Source: Skeletonema tropicum (Eukaryota; Bacillariophyta; Thalassiosirophyceae; Thalassiosirales; Thalassiosiraceae). From it: a stretch of 64,000 bases of DNA. The notes under the pieces were generated by a model. The model saw nothing but the letters and a program-made list of their open reading frames with translations. It was not told the DNA's origin and searched no databases. Where the stretch lies: assembly GCA_037178625.1 (NCBI GenBank), contig CM074136.1:1798001-1862000 (forward strand), given 5' to 3'. This document shows, in pieces, positions 31,307 to 42,658 of this stretch. Each line of letters opens with the position of its first letter. The first letter of the stretch is position 1. A program made the position numbers and the translations under genes.

Positions 31307-31876
31307 CTATTCCAGAAATCGAACCCGTTCCAAACACCTCCAATCCTCCATCTTCCCCACAGTACTCCAAAGCGCAATACTCGCCACCCTCCGCTCCATC
31401 CCCAACAAACTCGGATTCTCACTCGCATACATGATGGTATCCAACAAACTCAAATGATTCGTCTCGGGGTTATCATACGCCACAGAGTTGTGTGGCTTCC
31501 ATGGTCGATCGCGTGTGTAGACTGGACCATGGAATAATTCGTAGAGAATGTCCAAGGCTGCCTCGTGGTGAGGGTTGGTGGCAAGTGTTAGTTCACTCCA
31601 GGCTATATCACAGACTTGTCCTGGTCTCCCACATTGGGCAATATCGGATGTAATCCCCGTGGGTTTCGCAAATGTTGGCCATTGGGGTATCACCTCCCGT
31701 ACCGTCCGAAGCCTCGCCCGTGCCTCCTCAATGGACAGATGTTCCATCCCATAAATAGCCGTGGTGTGCGATTGAGGGATGAAGGGTGAGTTGTGCTTGG
31801 AGGAAAAGTGTTCGACTGCTCGGGTGAGATCGTTGTCGAATTCTTCGAGTTCGAGCCAGACTGTGAGGCCTTGCCA
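31307..31876 (-). CDS. 2H/cyclic phosphodiesterase-like protein, start not found
   Basis: Members of the 2H phosphoesterase superfamily of the CPDase type open cyclic phosphates such as ADP-ribose 1'',2''-cyclic phosphate. Reading on the minus strand from the stop-bounded edge at 31876, LTVWLELEEFDNDLTRAVEH begins the fold. The first catalytic motif is H-T-T-A-I-Y-G and the second is H-N-S-V-A-Y, matching the paired H-x-T/S signature. The first in-frame ATG (31747) lies after the first motif, so it cannot be the true start. An in-frame TGA lies just upstream (31877). Either a 5' exon was missed or the gene has lost its start. 190 codons are visible, close to the family's normal size. Confidence 0.6.
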   Translation of the reverse strand, partial: WQGLTVWLELEEFDNDLTRAVEHFSSKHNSPFIPQSHTTAIYGMEHLSIEEARARLRTVREVIPQWPTFAKPTGITSDIAQCGRPGQVCDIAWSELTLATNPHHEAALDILYELFHGPVYTRDRPWKPHNSVAYDNPETNHLSLLDTIMYASENPSLLGMERRVASIALWSTVGKMEDWRCLERVRFLE

Positions 31877-31879
31877 TCA

Positions 31880-32497
31880 TCAATGCAACTCTCAAAAAAT
31901 GATCCTTAAAAAATAATAATTTATAAAAATGGATTTTCGCGCGGTCGGTTGAAATTGATAATACACGCTTGATCCTATGCGCTCGTTCTCTTTCAGTGCA
32001 TCACGATCTTCATCCTCATCAAAATAAGCAATGTCGATCGCATCAGAATCGTCGTCTGCAATGCGTTGTGGAGTCTTGATTGGGTCCTCCTACTAACCAA
32101 ATTCCAAGCGTTTCTCTCCCATTCAAATGTTCAGTATTGTCATCGCACCGCTTGATAATCAAGCAAAGAGTGACCTCGCAACCAGCTACCTTTCACTTTG
32201 GTTTTGTACGTCTTTCTCACTCCGTCATTTGAATACAAATCTTTCTGCATCTGTCGTCGTTCTTCTTTGAAAGCCGCTCGCTTCTCAGATGTTTTCTGCT
32301 CGTCCGTTCAATCCTTACTACTGGCGGACCCTCTTTACTGATGTGACGATCGATCTTTCTATCTTCTTCTAGCCTTTGATTGTTAGATGTCGAATTCACT
32401 GCTGATTGATGCCGGTGCAACTCTTGTGCAGTCTACTAGTCAGTCGGAGTGCTCTGCTAGCCATAGCATCGTTCCAACAATAGAAACATAATATAAC
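31880..32497. other. Intergenic, no supported gene
   Basis: AT-rich, with short frames only. It may hold the missing first exon of the phosphodiesterase-like gene, but no candidate with both a Met and a fitting splice site was recognised. Confidence 0.4.
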
Positions 32498-32580
32498 GAT
32501 TCGATTCATTCGATTCGTTCGATTCGATCGTTCGATTCCATTCGATTCCATTTGTTCGATTCCATTCGTTCGATTCCATC
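32498..32580. repeat. Degenerate TTCGATTC(CA) tandem array
   Basis: Units of TTCGATTC, TTCGATTCCA and TTCGTTCGATTCCA alternate for about 83 bp. The unit resembles a tRNA T-loop (GTTCGATTCC), but there is no surrounding tRNA fold. Confidence 0.8.
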
Positions 32581-32962
32581 AACCAAAAGCTAGCAATCGA
32601 TTCGTTCTATCTTTCGGCTTGGCGTGCACGAGCCTTTCTGGTTGCATTTAACACATCATTAAAGTGCTCTCATCATGTCTTGCACAAATACTAGCGATTA
32701 GTGGACGTAACTAGCGATTTATTGGTGTCAATGTCGATCAATTGCGAATTATTCGATTTATTAGTACTTTCTATCTAGACGCAGACGGGTGTCAAGGGGC
32801 GGGCCTGGCGGCACCTACGGGGCTGCCGACGGGTGTCATCAATTCTGTCCGCCCCTATCATATTTTGGCGGGAGCCGGGTTGCGACACCCATCCTGTCCG
32901 TGTTTGAATCACTACTATGAATGAAGAGATGCTTTTTTTTTTTTCTTCATTCTCTCTTGTTC
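32581..32962. other. Intergenic region with a short repeated motif
   Basis: GACGGGTGTCA occurs twice (near 32784 and 32828) in a G/C-rich patch, and an 11-T run lies at about 32932-32943. No gene is supported. It includes the likely 3' untranslated region of ZW10. Confidence 0.4.
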
Positions 32963-35960
32963 TTATTTTGGCGCCAACGAGTTCAGAAGAGATCTACGCT
33001 TCTCGCTTTCATCAAATGCAGCAGCGATAAGGTGAGAAAGCTCTTTTGCCTTCAAGCATCTAAATTTACCCTCTTCGAGCCCTCTCTGAATATCATCTAG
33101 CCTCATCACCATGAATTGCCCGATCGCCTGCAACTTCTTGAATTCCACCGCATATTTAGCAGCAACTTTGGAAAGCCCGTCTGCACCCTCGTCGGTGTGA
33201 AATAATTCCTTTGAACACTTGATAGCTTCCAAGTACAGATAGTGTGTAAATCTTGATGCTGGCTCAGAAATTTCGAATGCTTTGAGCACAGGTTCCAAGA
33301 ACAGTACGAAAACGGTATCAATCAAGTTCCCCATTGCGGTATGGTACACGTTCCGTGTCAGCACCTTCTTCCATGCCTGCGATAGATGACGCAAATGATG
33401 GATAGCTGCTTTTAATGCGGTCTCAGCATCATCCCACTCACTTACAGATTCATTTGAACTAAGGGCCTTGGTAAATGATGTTGTCAACTTAGGATAAACT
33501 GAGAAGTGTAAGGGTAAGTCCGAATACAATACAATACAATACAATACACGAATACTTTTGGCGGAGGCCGCGGGATTTGTGCTCGAAAAACTTACCAATT
33601 TCGTATAGCTGGGCCTTTTGCATCTCAATCATCGAGCCCATTGATTTTGAGGCAAGATCTCGGAATGGCGGCACTAAGTCAACAAAGGAACATACTTCAG
33701 AAAGCATTTTCATCCTCCTCGACTCGTCCATCGACGATGCTAACTTGTTGAATTTTTCCTTGTATTCGGCACCTGTAAAAAATGTACACAGTGTTGAGGA
33801 CAAATGTATGATGTGCGATTTCAATGTGGAGAACTAAAGTTGAGGTAAGTACTCACCTAGGAAGGACGATTCGTGAGCCAAATACGCACAGTCATTGTGA
33901 AGAACGGCAGCAAATCTTGGAATTGATGCGATTTCCTTCCCATAACGTGTTGGAATAATGGCTCGGAATAGATCTAGTACTTCTCTTGATGCACGGTACA
34001 GCGATGGTGGGAGAGTGTCGATGGTGGTTGCAGCATCATGATCTGAAGCATCGTCAAGTGTTTTACGACAAAGACTCAATATCTCTTGGGCGACCACTGA
34101 CACTGAGCACTCATGAAAAAGAAAGGCCGACTGAGGGTCATCACTGAGCGAATCTAATGACCCAGGCTGAGCCGGATCTTTAACACTGTGTCCAACGCGA
34201 CTCGTGTTGTGGTAGTCTGCATTTAGGAGTATATTCCTTGCAGTGTTTATTATCTGGCACCGCTGATTTTCAACGTAGGCTTGGCATAAAGATTTTGCAA
34301 GTTTTGAAAGGGGGGAAGTTGAAGTGTCGGTACCTTCAACATGACCATTCATAAAATTCAACTTCGCCATTGCATCCTCAAATACTCCCACCTCTTTTAT
34401 TAATCGCTGTTCCACACTCTGCATCATTTTCCAAACTTGAGGCGAGCTCTCCTCTGGAATGCACCACCTTCTCATCGCTGCCAAGAGATTTGTCATTAGA
34501 GTTCCCTCATTCACCACACTCAATGCAAAATCTGGCTGTGCTGTCCTTAAAATGTACTGCCCAAGAATCTTAGAAAGTTCGGTGCGACCTAAAAGCGCAT
34601 GATCATGAACAAACCTGAATAGATTTGTGATGTAGTTCAGCAACGAGATGAATGTGGCGATTGCTGCAGATGGTGACTGCAGCAATGTTTCGTTGATTTC
34701 AGCCGCAACGACACTAACTGAAGAACCTTCTGTATCCTTTCCCACCTGATCTCCATATTTCACAGTAGTGGAAGCCCATGAGAGTTGGATTGTAGTGCCC
34801 CGACGATTTTTGTTCACATATTCTTCACGCATTGTAAACATTGCCACTTCACCATTTGCTAGAGCTGATTCAAATGTGGCAATACGTGCATTTAATGAGC
34901 CAGTAATTTTCTGAGCCATCTTCTTCATAGTGATGTCAAGCGTTTCGCCAAAGGATGCAAACCTAGGGTCAGAAAAAGAGTCAAGAACCTCAAATGCATC
35001 TGATAGAAGAGAAGATGAAACGGCTCCTGCATCATAAGATGAAGAATCCATACCTCTTACTGATATTTTGTCTTCCTCGACAACAATACATCTGTCAATT
35101 ATTGTGATTGCACGATGTTTCAACTCAGATCGAAATCTGCAAGCTTCTGTTTGCAATTCATTAAACATTTTCGCTTGCAACTGGATAAACCGAGATGAGC
35201 CACCATGAGTGTTGTTCTCGTCTTTCAATGTTTGTTTTGTCGAGTCCAAAATACTGTCCACCTCCCTGATTAGATGAGCCGCCTGCACCATCGGAGATTT
35301 CCCATCTTTTAGTACGTCGCCTGCCGGTTGAAACGAGAATTGTGCAGAGGGAGAGAGGAGAAATACGGATGAATTGTCCACACGATCACTGCTTTCAGTG
35401 CCTGTTCCACCGACAACGCTACTTGTGGCATAGTTTGAGAAGGACAATTTTTCAACATCATCCAGAAGCGTCTTTGCCTGAGCACATTGTTGCAAGAATT
35501 GTACATGATGTTGCATTTGTGGAATATCGTCAATCGACACGAGCTCATCGTCGTCGGGGATGTTGCGTGTATTGTTGGCGTTGTCCAAATCTGATTTAAT
35601 TGGTATGTCTTGGCCGTTATCTTCCTCCCCCTCCTTCAACGATTGCAGCCCCTCGCGGATCTCATCGAGCTCCTTCTCCACAGCAGCCAACTTTCCACGG
35701 AACTCCTCATCCATCTGAGCTTTGTAGGTATCAGAGGTGCCGAATAGAGCGAGCCCCATTTCCATTCCAGCTCGATTTGACATGCCTTCAGTGAGGAGGT
35801 CTTCATCGTCATTTTTGTTGTTGAGAGTGTTTTCTTTGTCGGCAAAAATATCGCCCACGATTGTACCGCTCGATGCTATCATGGCGTCATAAGCCTCGCG
35901 CGTTGCATCATTGATGCTGCGTCCTAATTTTTGTAGCTGCTGCTCCACTTCGTCCGTCAT
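32963..35960 (-). CDS. ZW10: ZW10 homologue (Dsl1/NRZ tether, kinetochore RZZ)
   Basis: ZW10 works in the NRZ/Dsl1 tethering complex for Golgi-to-ER vesicles and, in many eukaryotes, in the kinetochore RZZ complex. Three exons are 33857-35960, 33596-33772 and 32963-33498, with clean junctions (CTAG^GTGAGT, TTTTTACAG, ATTG^GTAAGT, TTCTCAG). All introns interrupt after the first base of a codon, and the product is about 938 residues. The N-terminal part is coiled-coil-like with a long acidic insert. The C-terminal half matches the family: SREVLDLFRAIIPTRYGKEI, IPRFAAVLHNDCAYLAHES, MKMLSEVCSFVDLVPPFRDL, HLSQAWKKVLTRNVYHTAMG and a conserved end near AKELSHLIAAAFDESEKRR. The length is a little above animal ZW10 (about 780). 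Confidence 0.82.
33523..33548. repeat. AATAC pentanucleotide microsatellite in a ZW10 intron
   Basis: Five AATAC units lie within the second ZW10 intron (33499-33595), near the acceptor. It may be length-polymorphic. Confidence 0.85.
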
Positions 35961-36235
35961 GATGTTGTGTCACCTGGATCTATTGGATTTCATTTTGACA
36001 TCTCCGTTAGCTTGAGCTTTGGTTCGTTATTTTGAGGGCTCGTTGCCCCCTTTCTGGAACGGAGTACCTATCTTACTTTGGAGACTACGATACCTAATTT
36101 GTAAAAAGGGGCGTTAGCTTCATCTTCCCCCCCCAAATCAAATCTCATACGCCCACAACCCATAAGCCCAAGCTACTGAGCCAAGCTAGCACAGCTCAAT
36201 CTCAATCCAGCCAACCAACAGCCCTACAACTCTTT

Positions 36236-39042
36236 ATGTCTAACACCTCACCTATAATAATGAAGTTTGCAATATTATCTTTCGCAATCCTCCTTCGCAT
36301 TCTTGTCGGATTCCAGCCGCACAGCGGCCAAGATGACTACCAAGGTCCCAAAGGCAAGCCATCCCCACTGAAGTATGGTGGAGATTACGAAGCACAGCGC
36401 CACTGGATGGAGATTACGTATCATCTCCCTATCAGTGAGTGGTATTGGCATTCGCTGGAATACTGGGGGCTGGACTATCCACCTCTGACAGCATATGTGA
36501 GCTGGGTATGTGGGTTTGTGGCACACAACGTGGGTTCGCTTCATGATGATCGGAAAATGCTTGAAAATATTGACAACGATACCGATGCCGATACGAATAT
36601 CATTGACACAGATACGAGTGATGATAATGATGTTTTCCAAATAGACAATGACGTCGAATGTATACAATCTACACCAGAAAAACAGCAAATTGATAAAAAA
36701 CGCGGCGGACTGAAAGCAATCAAAGATTTGGTGGCACTGCACACTAGTAGATTTGGCTACGAAGACGCTTTAGGAAAAATGTATATGCGTTTCACTGTTC
36801 TGCTGCTAGATTTGCTGATATACATGAGTGCTGTGGTGGCCGTGGCAAAGATACTGAGTGGCACGAAATCTACAGTTCAAAAGCAGTCTTCTCCTCCGTC
36901 GACTTGTATTGTATCCACTTCAGATCAACAACAACTTTGGTTTCTCCTCACAGCTCTTACCCAGCCAGCCCTTCTATTGATAGATCATGGACATTTTCAA
37001 TACAATACAACATCGCTTGGATTGGCCCTGTGGTCCTTTTATTTTATGACACAAACATCATTCATTGGCCCTATGATTGGAAGTGTTTTGTTCAGTCTTG
37101 CTCTGAACTTCAAACAAATGGAACTGTATCATGCTCCAGCAGTGTTTGCCTATCTTTTGGGAAGGTGCTTTTGTAACGAGAACAATACAAAGAAGCAAGT
37201 ATTATCGGCCCTGAAATTCTGCGCATTGGGTGTAACTGTCATCTTGACATTTGTCTGCAATTGGCTACCGTTTGCAATCTACCCTCGACATTCTTTGTCG
37301 ACAAAGTTTCACCTAGACGGCGTAATGCAAGTCGTGAAGAGATTATTTCCATTCCAACGCGGTCTCTTTGAAGATAAGGTGGCGAACATTTGGTTTTCCT
37401 TGTCAGTGAAACCTTTGTCATTACGATCGCGGGTTTCTCCCGATCTTTTACCACTCGCAGCGTTGCTCCTTACCCTTATGATGATTCTACCAGCTTGCTT
37501 CATGCTCTACAGATTTGGTCAACAAAGCACAAAGTATACTCCAAAGAAGAACTTGGCGTTTCTCTTGTGGGGTAGCGCATCGACAGCACTCGCATTCTTT
37601 TTGGCGTCGTTCCAAGGTATGTATGATGTTTTGATATTTTAGTTTAAGGCAACTTAATCTCATCAAAATGATCATCGCCTTCTTTACGCACGCCAGTACA
37701 TGAAAAAGGAATCCTTATTGCATTAGCACCGCTGTCGTTATTGGTAGTTGATGCTCCTGGTTTTGTAATTTGGTTCTCGATAGTAGCTACTTGGAGTTTG
37801 TGGCCACTCTTGGTGATAGATAGACTGAATGAGGCATATGTATGCTGTTTGATTATCTTCCTCTGTATTAATGCAATGACAAGGCCTGTTCAGCTGACAG
37901 GAGAAGTCAACATTTTGAAGAGTAACTTTGCATCGTTTGTTGCCATGCTATCTTTGATGGCCATGATGTTTTTGCACCTGCTAGAGTGGAGAGTTGAGCC
38001 ACCAGCTCACTTACCAGATCTCTTTCCAGTGTTATGGAGTTTACTCGGCTGCGGATTGTTCTGTATTTCTTACGTCGTAACGATATGGGCAATGGCGACA
38101 AAATACAGTGCTACTTCAACGAAATTGAACACTCATCCAAACCAAGCATCACATTCAAGTGTAAAGGGCTGGAGGAAATTCTTATTCGCATCATGTTTCG
38201 TTGTTGTCGCAACAACGGGGGAAGCATTTTCACCATCTAACCATCAAATAGTGCATCAAGGAGTCTCATCATGCACAACTTTGAGTGTAGGAAAGGAGAG
38301 CAATTCTTTCATTCCAACATCCGATCACCTGGAACGTGCCCGTGTGCTTCTTCCATGGGAAGAACAATCAAAGAAGGATTCAAAGCCCGTGCTCGACTTG
38401 TCTACCAAACTATCAGATCGCTTGCCACTTGCAGATGGGTTTGATGATGATGATGATGAGGCTGTCGCTACTGCTAGTGAGAAAAACAATACCACTCCCT
38501 GTTCGTGGGAAGATGGAGGGGTATGGAGAGAAACAGAACAAGCGTTCGTAAGCATGGGTATCCTCGCCATTGATAACTTTGATGGCAAGCCTAAGAAGCT
38601 GACTCGCAAGACGATTATCGACAAGGTTCCCCAACTACTCAGGCTACCAACAGATCAACTTGTTGCATCGGCCAACTTTTTTCTCAACTCCACTGAAGAG
38701 GAGGCGAACTTGGAGGTTTTGCTGCAATTAGACCCTTCTCTGTTGACTTACACTATCAGTCAACTTGATTATGGAATGACATACCTTTCAAATATGATGT
38801 TTCGCGGGGATCGATCGGCCGCAATTCAAATGATTCAATCTCAGTGCGTCCTTTCTCCCTCGATGGGGCTGCAACTTCTCAAATTAGGAGTGGATGGAGG
38901 AATTGAAGAAACGCGAATATCCCGTTTGCTCGCGAGTGCTGGGCAGTCAAGCGGAAAAGCAGTTGAGGGTGTGGTTGGCGACATGAGCAAGGATATTAGA
39001 GAATGGAAACGAGTGAAAGGTGGTAAAAACTCTCTTGGCTAG
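36236..39042 (+). CDS. ALG6: ALG6 glucosyltransferase fused to a plastid-type C-terminal protein
   Basis: ALG6 adds the first glucose to the dolichol-linked Man9GlcNAc2 oligosaccharide in the ER. Exons 36236-37616 and 37697-39042 join at CAAG^GTATGT to CGCCAG. The joint rebuilds the family motif FQVHEKGILIALAPLSLLV. Earlier motifs are YGGDYEAQRHWMEITYHLP, EYWGLDYPPLTAYVSW and LLIDHGHFQYN, with many membrane helices. An acidic Asp-rich insert (about residues 104-145) is unusual. The ALG6 part should end near residue 600, after LLGCGLFCISYVVTIWAM. Instead the frame continues, without a stop, into GWRKFLFASCFVVVATTGEA-FSPSN, which looks like a signal peptide with a plastid Phe motif. About 260 more residues follow, with helical repeats reminiscent of mTERF proteins (VPQLLRLPTDQL, LLQLDPSLLTYTI). 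A Met at 38092 could start that part separately. Confidence 0.8.
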
Positions 39043-39114
39043 AGATAGCATCGGGACGACTGTTACTAACATAAACGACATATACTACATTCATTTCGAG
39101 AAACACTTTCGCCC

Positions 39115-40272
39115 TCAAACACCAACATTAAATTCTTTCCCCCACACAGCCTTTGGACTTCTGTAAGTCCCAGTTAGCATATCAAACCACATGAACAAGT
39201 GCCCAAAATTGTACTTGAAAAATTTGTGGTGCACATGGTGATCGGCCGATGTCCCCAACCCGAATTTGCGAAACACCCCCTCCCAAGGAAATGCTACTTC
39301 GGAATGAATCAATGTCAACCAGTTGGCATAACTAGATCCAAATGCCATGTACGTCCACACATTGCAATCTCTGACAACATGTGCCGTAATAAATAATGGA
39401 ATAAGAATCATAATCGCCGTGTCAGGCACAGATCCATCAAAGGCATCGAACAGTTTTGGATTCGTAAATTTGTGGTGTGGTTTGTGTGATATTCTGTACA
39501 TTTTGGGGTGAGCAACGTGTTCTACTTTGTGCATGAGGAACTGAACGAAGTCCTGGCAAATAAGGCACATGGCGACTTGTTTGTATTGGATGCCTCCCGC
39601 GAATGAATAATAGGCGTGTGGTAGAAGATCAAACACCCACGTGATAGTAAGATAAAGCCCCAACAGAAGAAATCCCCCAGGTTGAGACAAATGATTTTTC
39701 AATGCATCCGAATAGACGTATTGCACAGCCCCCCGACTTTGAATCGAAGTGGTTTTTCCGAGATATTGTTGTTGATGCAATCGGAAATAAATTAGCAAGA
39801 AAAAATGGCCAACAGCTACTGCGGATATTCCCAGTGACAATCCTAGAGGATGGCGCAATGTCTTGCCGTAGAATTCAGTACCATATTCCCAGATGCCCCC
39901 CTCTTCCAGTGATTTGTCGAGCCAGTGCTCTCCGCGGTGTGTCCACCACCCCCGCGGAAATGTTTTGCTGTAGTGAAATTTCTGGCTGTTGAGAAAAAGA
40001 GGGAGCGCTAGCATGCAAGGCCATACCGACAGACCTAGCCAAGGAAGCAGTGACTGCGCAATTGATTGCAGCGATAAGGGGTGACGGGGAGCAAGCGGCA
40101 TCAGTGGAAGCGGCAGCTGTTTCTCGTCGGCGTCGGTGAACGAAGCTGTGGAATCGGAGCATGATGAGTCGTCTACGGCGGCGGGGTAGGCGTCTTTCTC
40201 CACAACAGCAGCCACCACATCGCTACTGCGCCTTCTTCTGGCTCCTCCGGTTGCAGTTGATGTCATTGGCAC
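39115..40272 (-). CDS. Fatty-acid hydroxylase/sterol desaturase superfamily protein
   Basis: These di-iron membrane enzymes hydroxylate or desaturate sterols or fatty acyl chains in the ER. The intronless 385-residue frame starts at 40272. Histidine boxes are in the usual order: HKVEH near residue 247, HKPHH near 262, and DHHVHHKFF near 342, followed by NFGHLFMWFDMLTGTYRSP at the C-terminus. Helices near residues 74-92, 153-170 and 205-225 supply the membrane anchor. The spacing is closest to cholesterol 25-hydroxylase, C-4 methyl oxidase and C-5 desaturase types; the substrate cannot be decided. The N-terminal 70 residues are charged and poorly conserved. Confidence 0.8.
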   Translation of the reverse strand: MPMTSTATGGARRRRSSDVVAAVVEKDAYPAAVDDSSCSDSTASFTDADEKQLPLPLMPLAPRHPLSLQSIAQSLLPWLGLSVWPCMLALPLFLNSQKFHYSKTFPRGWWTHRGEHWLDKSLEEGGIWEYGTEFYGKTLRHPLGLSLGISAVAVGHFFLLIYFRLHQQQYLGKTTSIQSRGAVQYVYSDALKNHLSQPGGFLLLGLYLTITWVFDLLPHAYYSFAGGIQYKQVAMCLICQDFVQFLMHKVEHVAHPKMYRISHKPHHKFTNPKLFDAFDGSVPDTAIMILIPLFITAHVVRDCNVWTYMAFGSSYANWLTLIHSEVAFPWEGVFRKFGLGTSADHHVHHKFFKYNFGHLFMWFDMLTGTYRSPKAVWGKEFNVGV

Positions 40273-40660
40273 GCTAGTATGATCTACAGAGGGAGCCTTT
40301 TTGTCATTGTCAAGGCAACAAAGTTGTGCAAAATGCCGAACGGTTGGCGGGAACGACTTTGACTCATCGTGTTTTCTGCCAATCTCACTCCCCCATCTCC
40401 TGCTTTTGTCATTCTCAAGAATCCGGTTGAAGAAATCCCCACTGAATCAAGCTTTTTGATGCCTTCGAGGAAGATATATTTACCGACATCATTTCTAACA
40501 AAAGTCAATCAAATAGGTCCTATCAGGAAGCTCGGATAAGTACGTATGTGTTGGCGGGAGAGGTGACAGCAAATATCCATCATCTCGCGCCCGAAATGTT
40601 GTTGACGAGAGCAAGTGCATCGGGTTTCCCTATGGTACCATAGAGTGAATCTACTTGACC

Positions 40661-42106
40661 ATGTTGGCTATGAAGAAAGTTGTATTGTTGGCTATTGCCG
40701 CCACTTCGGCTAGCGCTTTTGCGTTCAGTCCACGTGCCGGTGTGAGCTCGTCGGCCAAGACTTTGAGTGTTCCTGCTGTGGCACAGTTCCCTGCCAAGTG
40801 AGTTCAAAAATGAAGGACGGAAGACATAATATGTTCTCAAAAAGAGTGCATGTTCGTCACGATATTAAGAATTGAAGGACGAATATTGGAAGAGCCTGAG
40901 TCCAGAAAAATCCAGGATATTTCTACAGAATGCAAATATTCTTTTGATGATAGTAGATATGTCAATCTGCTGATAACAAGTGTTGTCAGACGAATCTTTC
41001 TCTGCTTTATGGGGATGAAGTGCTCTATCTTGTTCTTTTTACGATTATTTGTGTATTATTGTCACTAACTCTTTTATGCCTTGTTAACAACGTTTTTTAG
41101 AACTTCTTCTTCCACTTCTATGGCTCTCTCTGCCACCGGAGGAGCTGCTGCTGTTGCTGAAGAGGAATCTGGATCTAATCTCGCAGAAACTCTCAAAGTT
41201 GGATCATACTTTGCCCTCTGGTACCTTTTCAACATTGGATACAACATCTACAACAAGCAGGCACTCAACGCGCTTGCCTTCCCATGGACCATCGCTACTA
41301 TTCAAATGGCTACAGGTATCCTCTACTTCGCTCCTCTTTGGGCTTTGGGTCTTCGTAAGGCACCTAAGTTGAGTATGTCTGATTTGAAGACATTGTTGCC
41401 CATCGCTCTTTGTCATACTGGAGTTCACGTTGGAGCTGTGATTGCTTTGGGTGCTGGAGCCGTGTCTTTCGCACACATTGTCAAGGCATCTGAGCCTGTT
41501 GTTACCTGCGCTGCCAACGCTGCTCTTTTGGGTGAAGTTCTTCCTTTGAAGGTTTATGCCACTCTCCTTCCCATCATCGGAGGAGTTGCCATCGCTTCCA
41601 TGAAAGAGCTTTCCTTCACCTTCCTCGCTCTTGCCGCCGCTATGCTTTCCAACGTGTCATCCTCCCTTCGTGGAGTTCTTTCCAAGAAGACTATGAGCGG
41701 AAAGAAGATTGGAGAAAACTTGGACGCACAAAACTTATACGCCGTGCTTACTGCCATGTCAACTCTTCTCTTGATTCCTATGATGCTTGCCATTGAGGGA
41801 ACTGGATTTATTCCTGCCTTCAAGGCAGCTGTGGAAGCTGGATCATTCACGAACAAGAGTCTCTCAACACTCTTGCTTCTTGGTGGTGCCACTTACTACC
41901 TATACAACGAGGTCGCCTTCTTGGCCCTCGGAAAGGTCAACCCTGTGACCCACGCTGTTGGAAACACCATCAAGCGTGTCGTCATTATCGTTGCATCCGT
42001 CATTGCATTCAAGACACCCATGTCTACTGGTTCCATCATTGGATCATCAATTGCTATTTTGGGTACCTTGCTCTACTCACTCGCTATGAACTCGGTGAAG
42101 AAATAA
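40661..42106 (+). CDS. Plastid triose-phosphate/phosphate translocator
   Basis: It exchanges phosphate for triose or related phosphates across a plastid envelope membrane. Exon 1 (40661-40797) encodes a signal peptide, MKKVVLLAIAATSASAFAFS, whose ASAFAF end is the diatom-type ASAFAP plastid motif. It is spliced (GCCAA^GTGAGT to TTTTTTAG, intron 40798-41100) to exon 2 (41101-42106). That begins with a Ser/Thr-rich transit segment and then the transporter: WYLFNIGYNIYNKQALNAL, FPWTIATIQMATGILYF, HTGVHVGAVIALGAGAVSFA, HIVKASEPVV, and the C-terminal VNPVTHAVGNTIKRVVIIVA signature with the Lys-Arg pair used for phosphate binding. Length and motif order are typical. Exon 2 codon use is strongly biased toward C-ending and T-ending codons, as in highly expressed genes. 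Confidence 0.88.
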
Positions 42107-42658
42107 ATAATGATGTGGAAGTGAAATACTTATGTCTAAACTTCAATCGTTGCAACATACCAGAATTCACGACTTGTGAAAGACAGGTCAATACATCCTC
42201 GTTGGTCGTGCAGTGGGACTATTCATCGAACGAGATACTTAAAAGAAGTAAGAATTATTTATATCACACTTGCACGGCGAAGTTAGATTCGCAAGCTTTC
42301 TCTAGCGCTAGAGTTGTTTCTTGGCTAACTCTATCTCTCAATATGTAGATCTTTCAAGCTCAGTGCAGCAATCTTTTTTATTGTATTGTACCTATTCCCA
42401 TGAAATAGCAGCGAAAGAAATCGAATGAATCTTCTCTCGCAAGCAGGGGCACGGATAATGATGAGTTCTCTCTCTAGCTTCCCCGCTCTCCTCGTGTCAT
42501 CTTTTCAATCACGTCACTTGATTGCATTTCTCACTTCAATTCAACATCCGCATCAACTGATGATTCACAACCTTCCACTTTTCGTAAGGTATCATCACTT
42601 ACCGACCCCCGCCGCGGTGAAATTTTAGTATAATTCAGTTGGACGAAAGAATAAGACT

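Noticed and set aside
32498..32580. tRNA genes or CRISPR-like array
   Set aside because: Only the T-loop-like unit repeats; no acceptor or anticodon stems are present, and there are no unique spacers of constant length.
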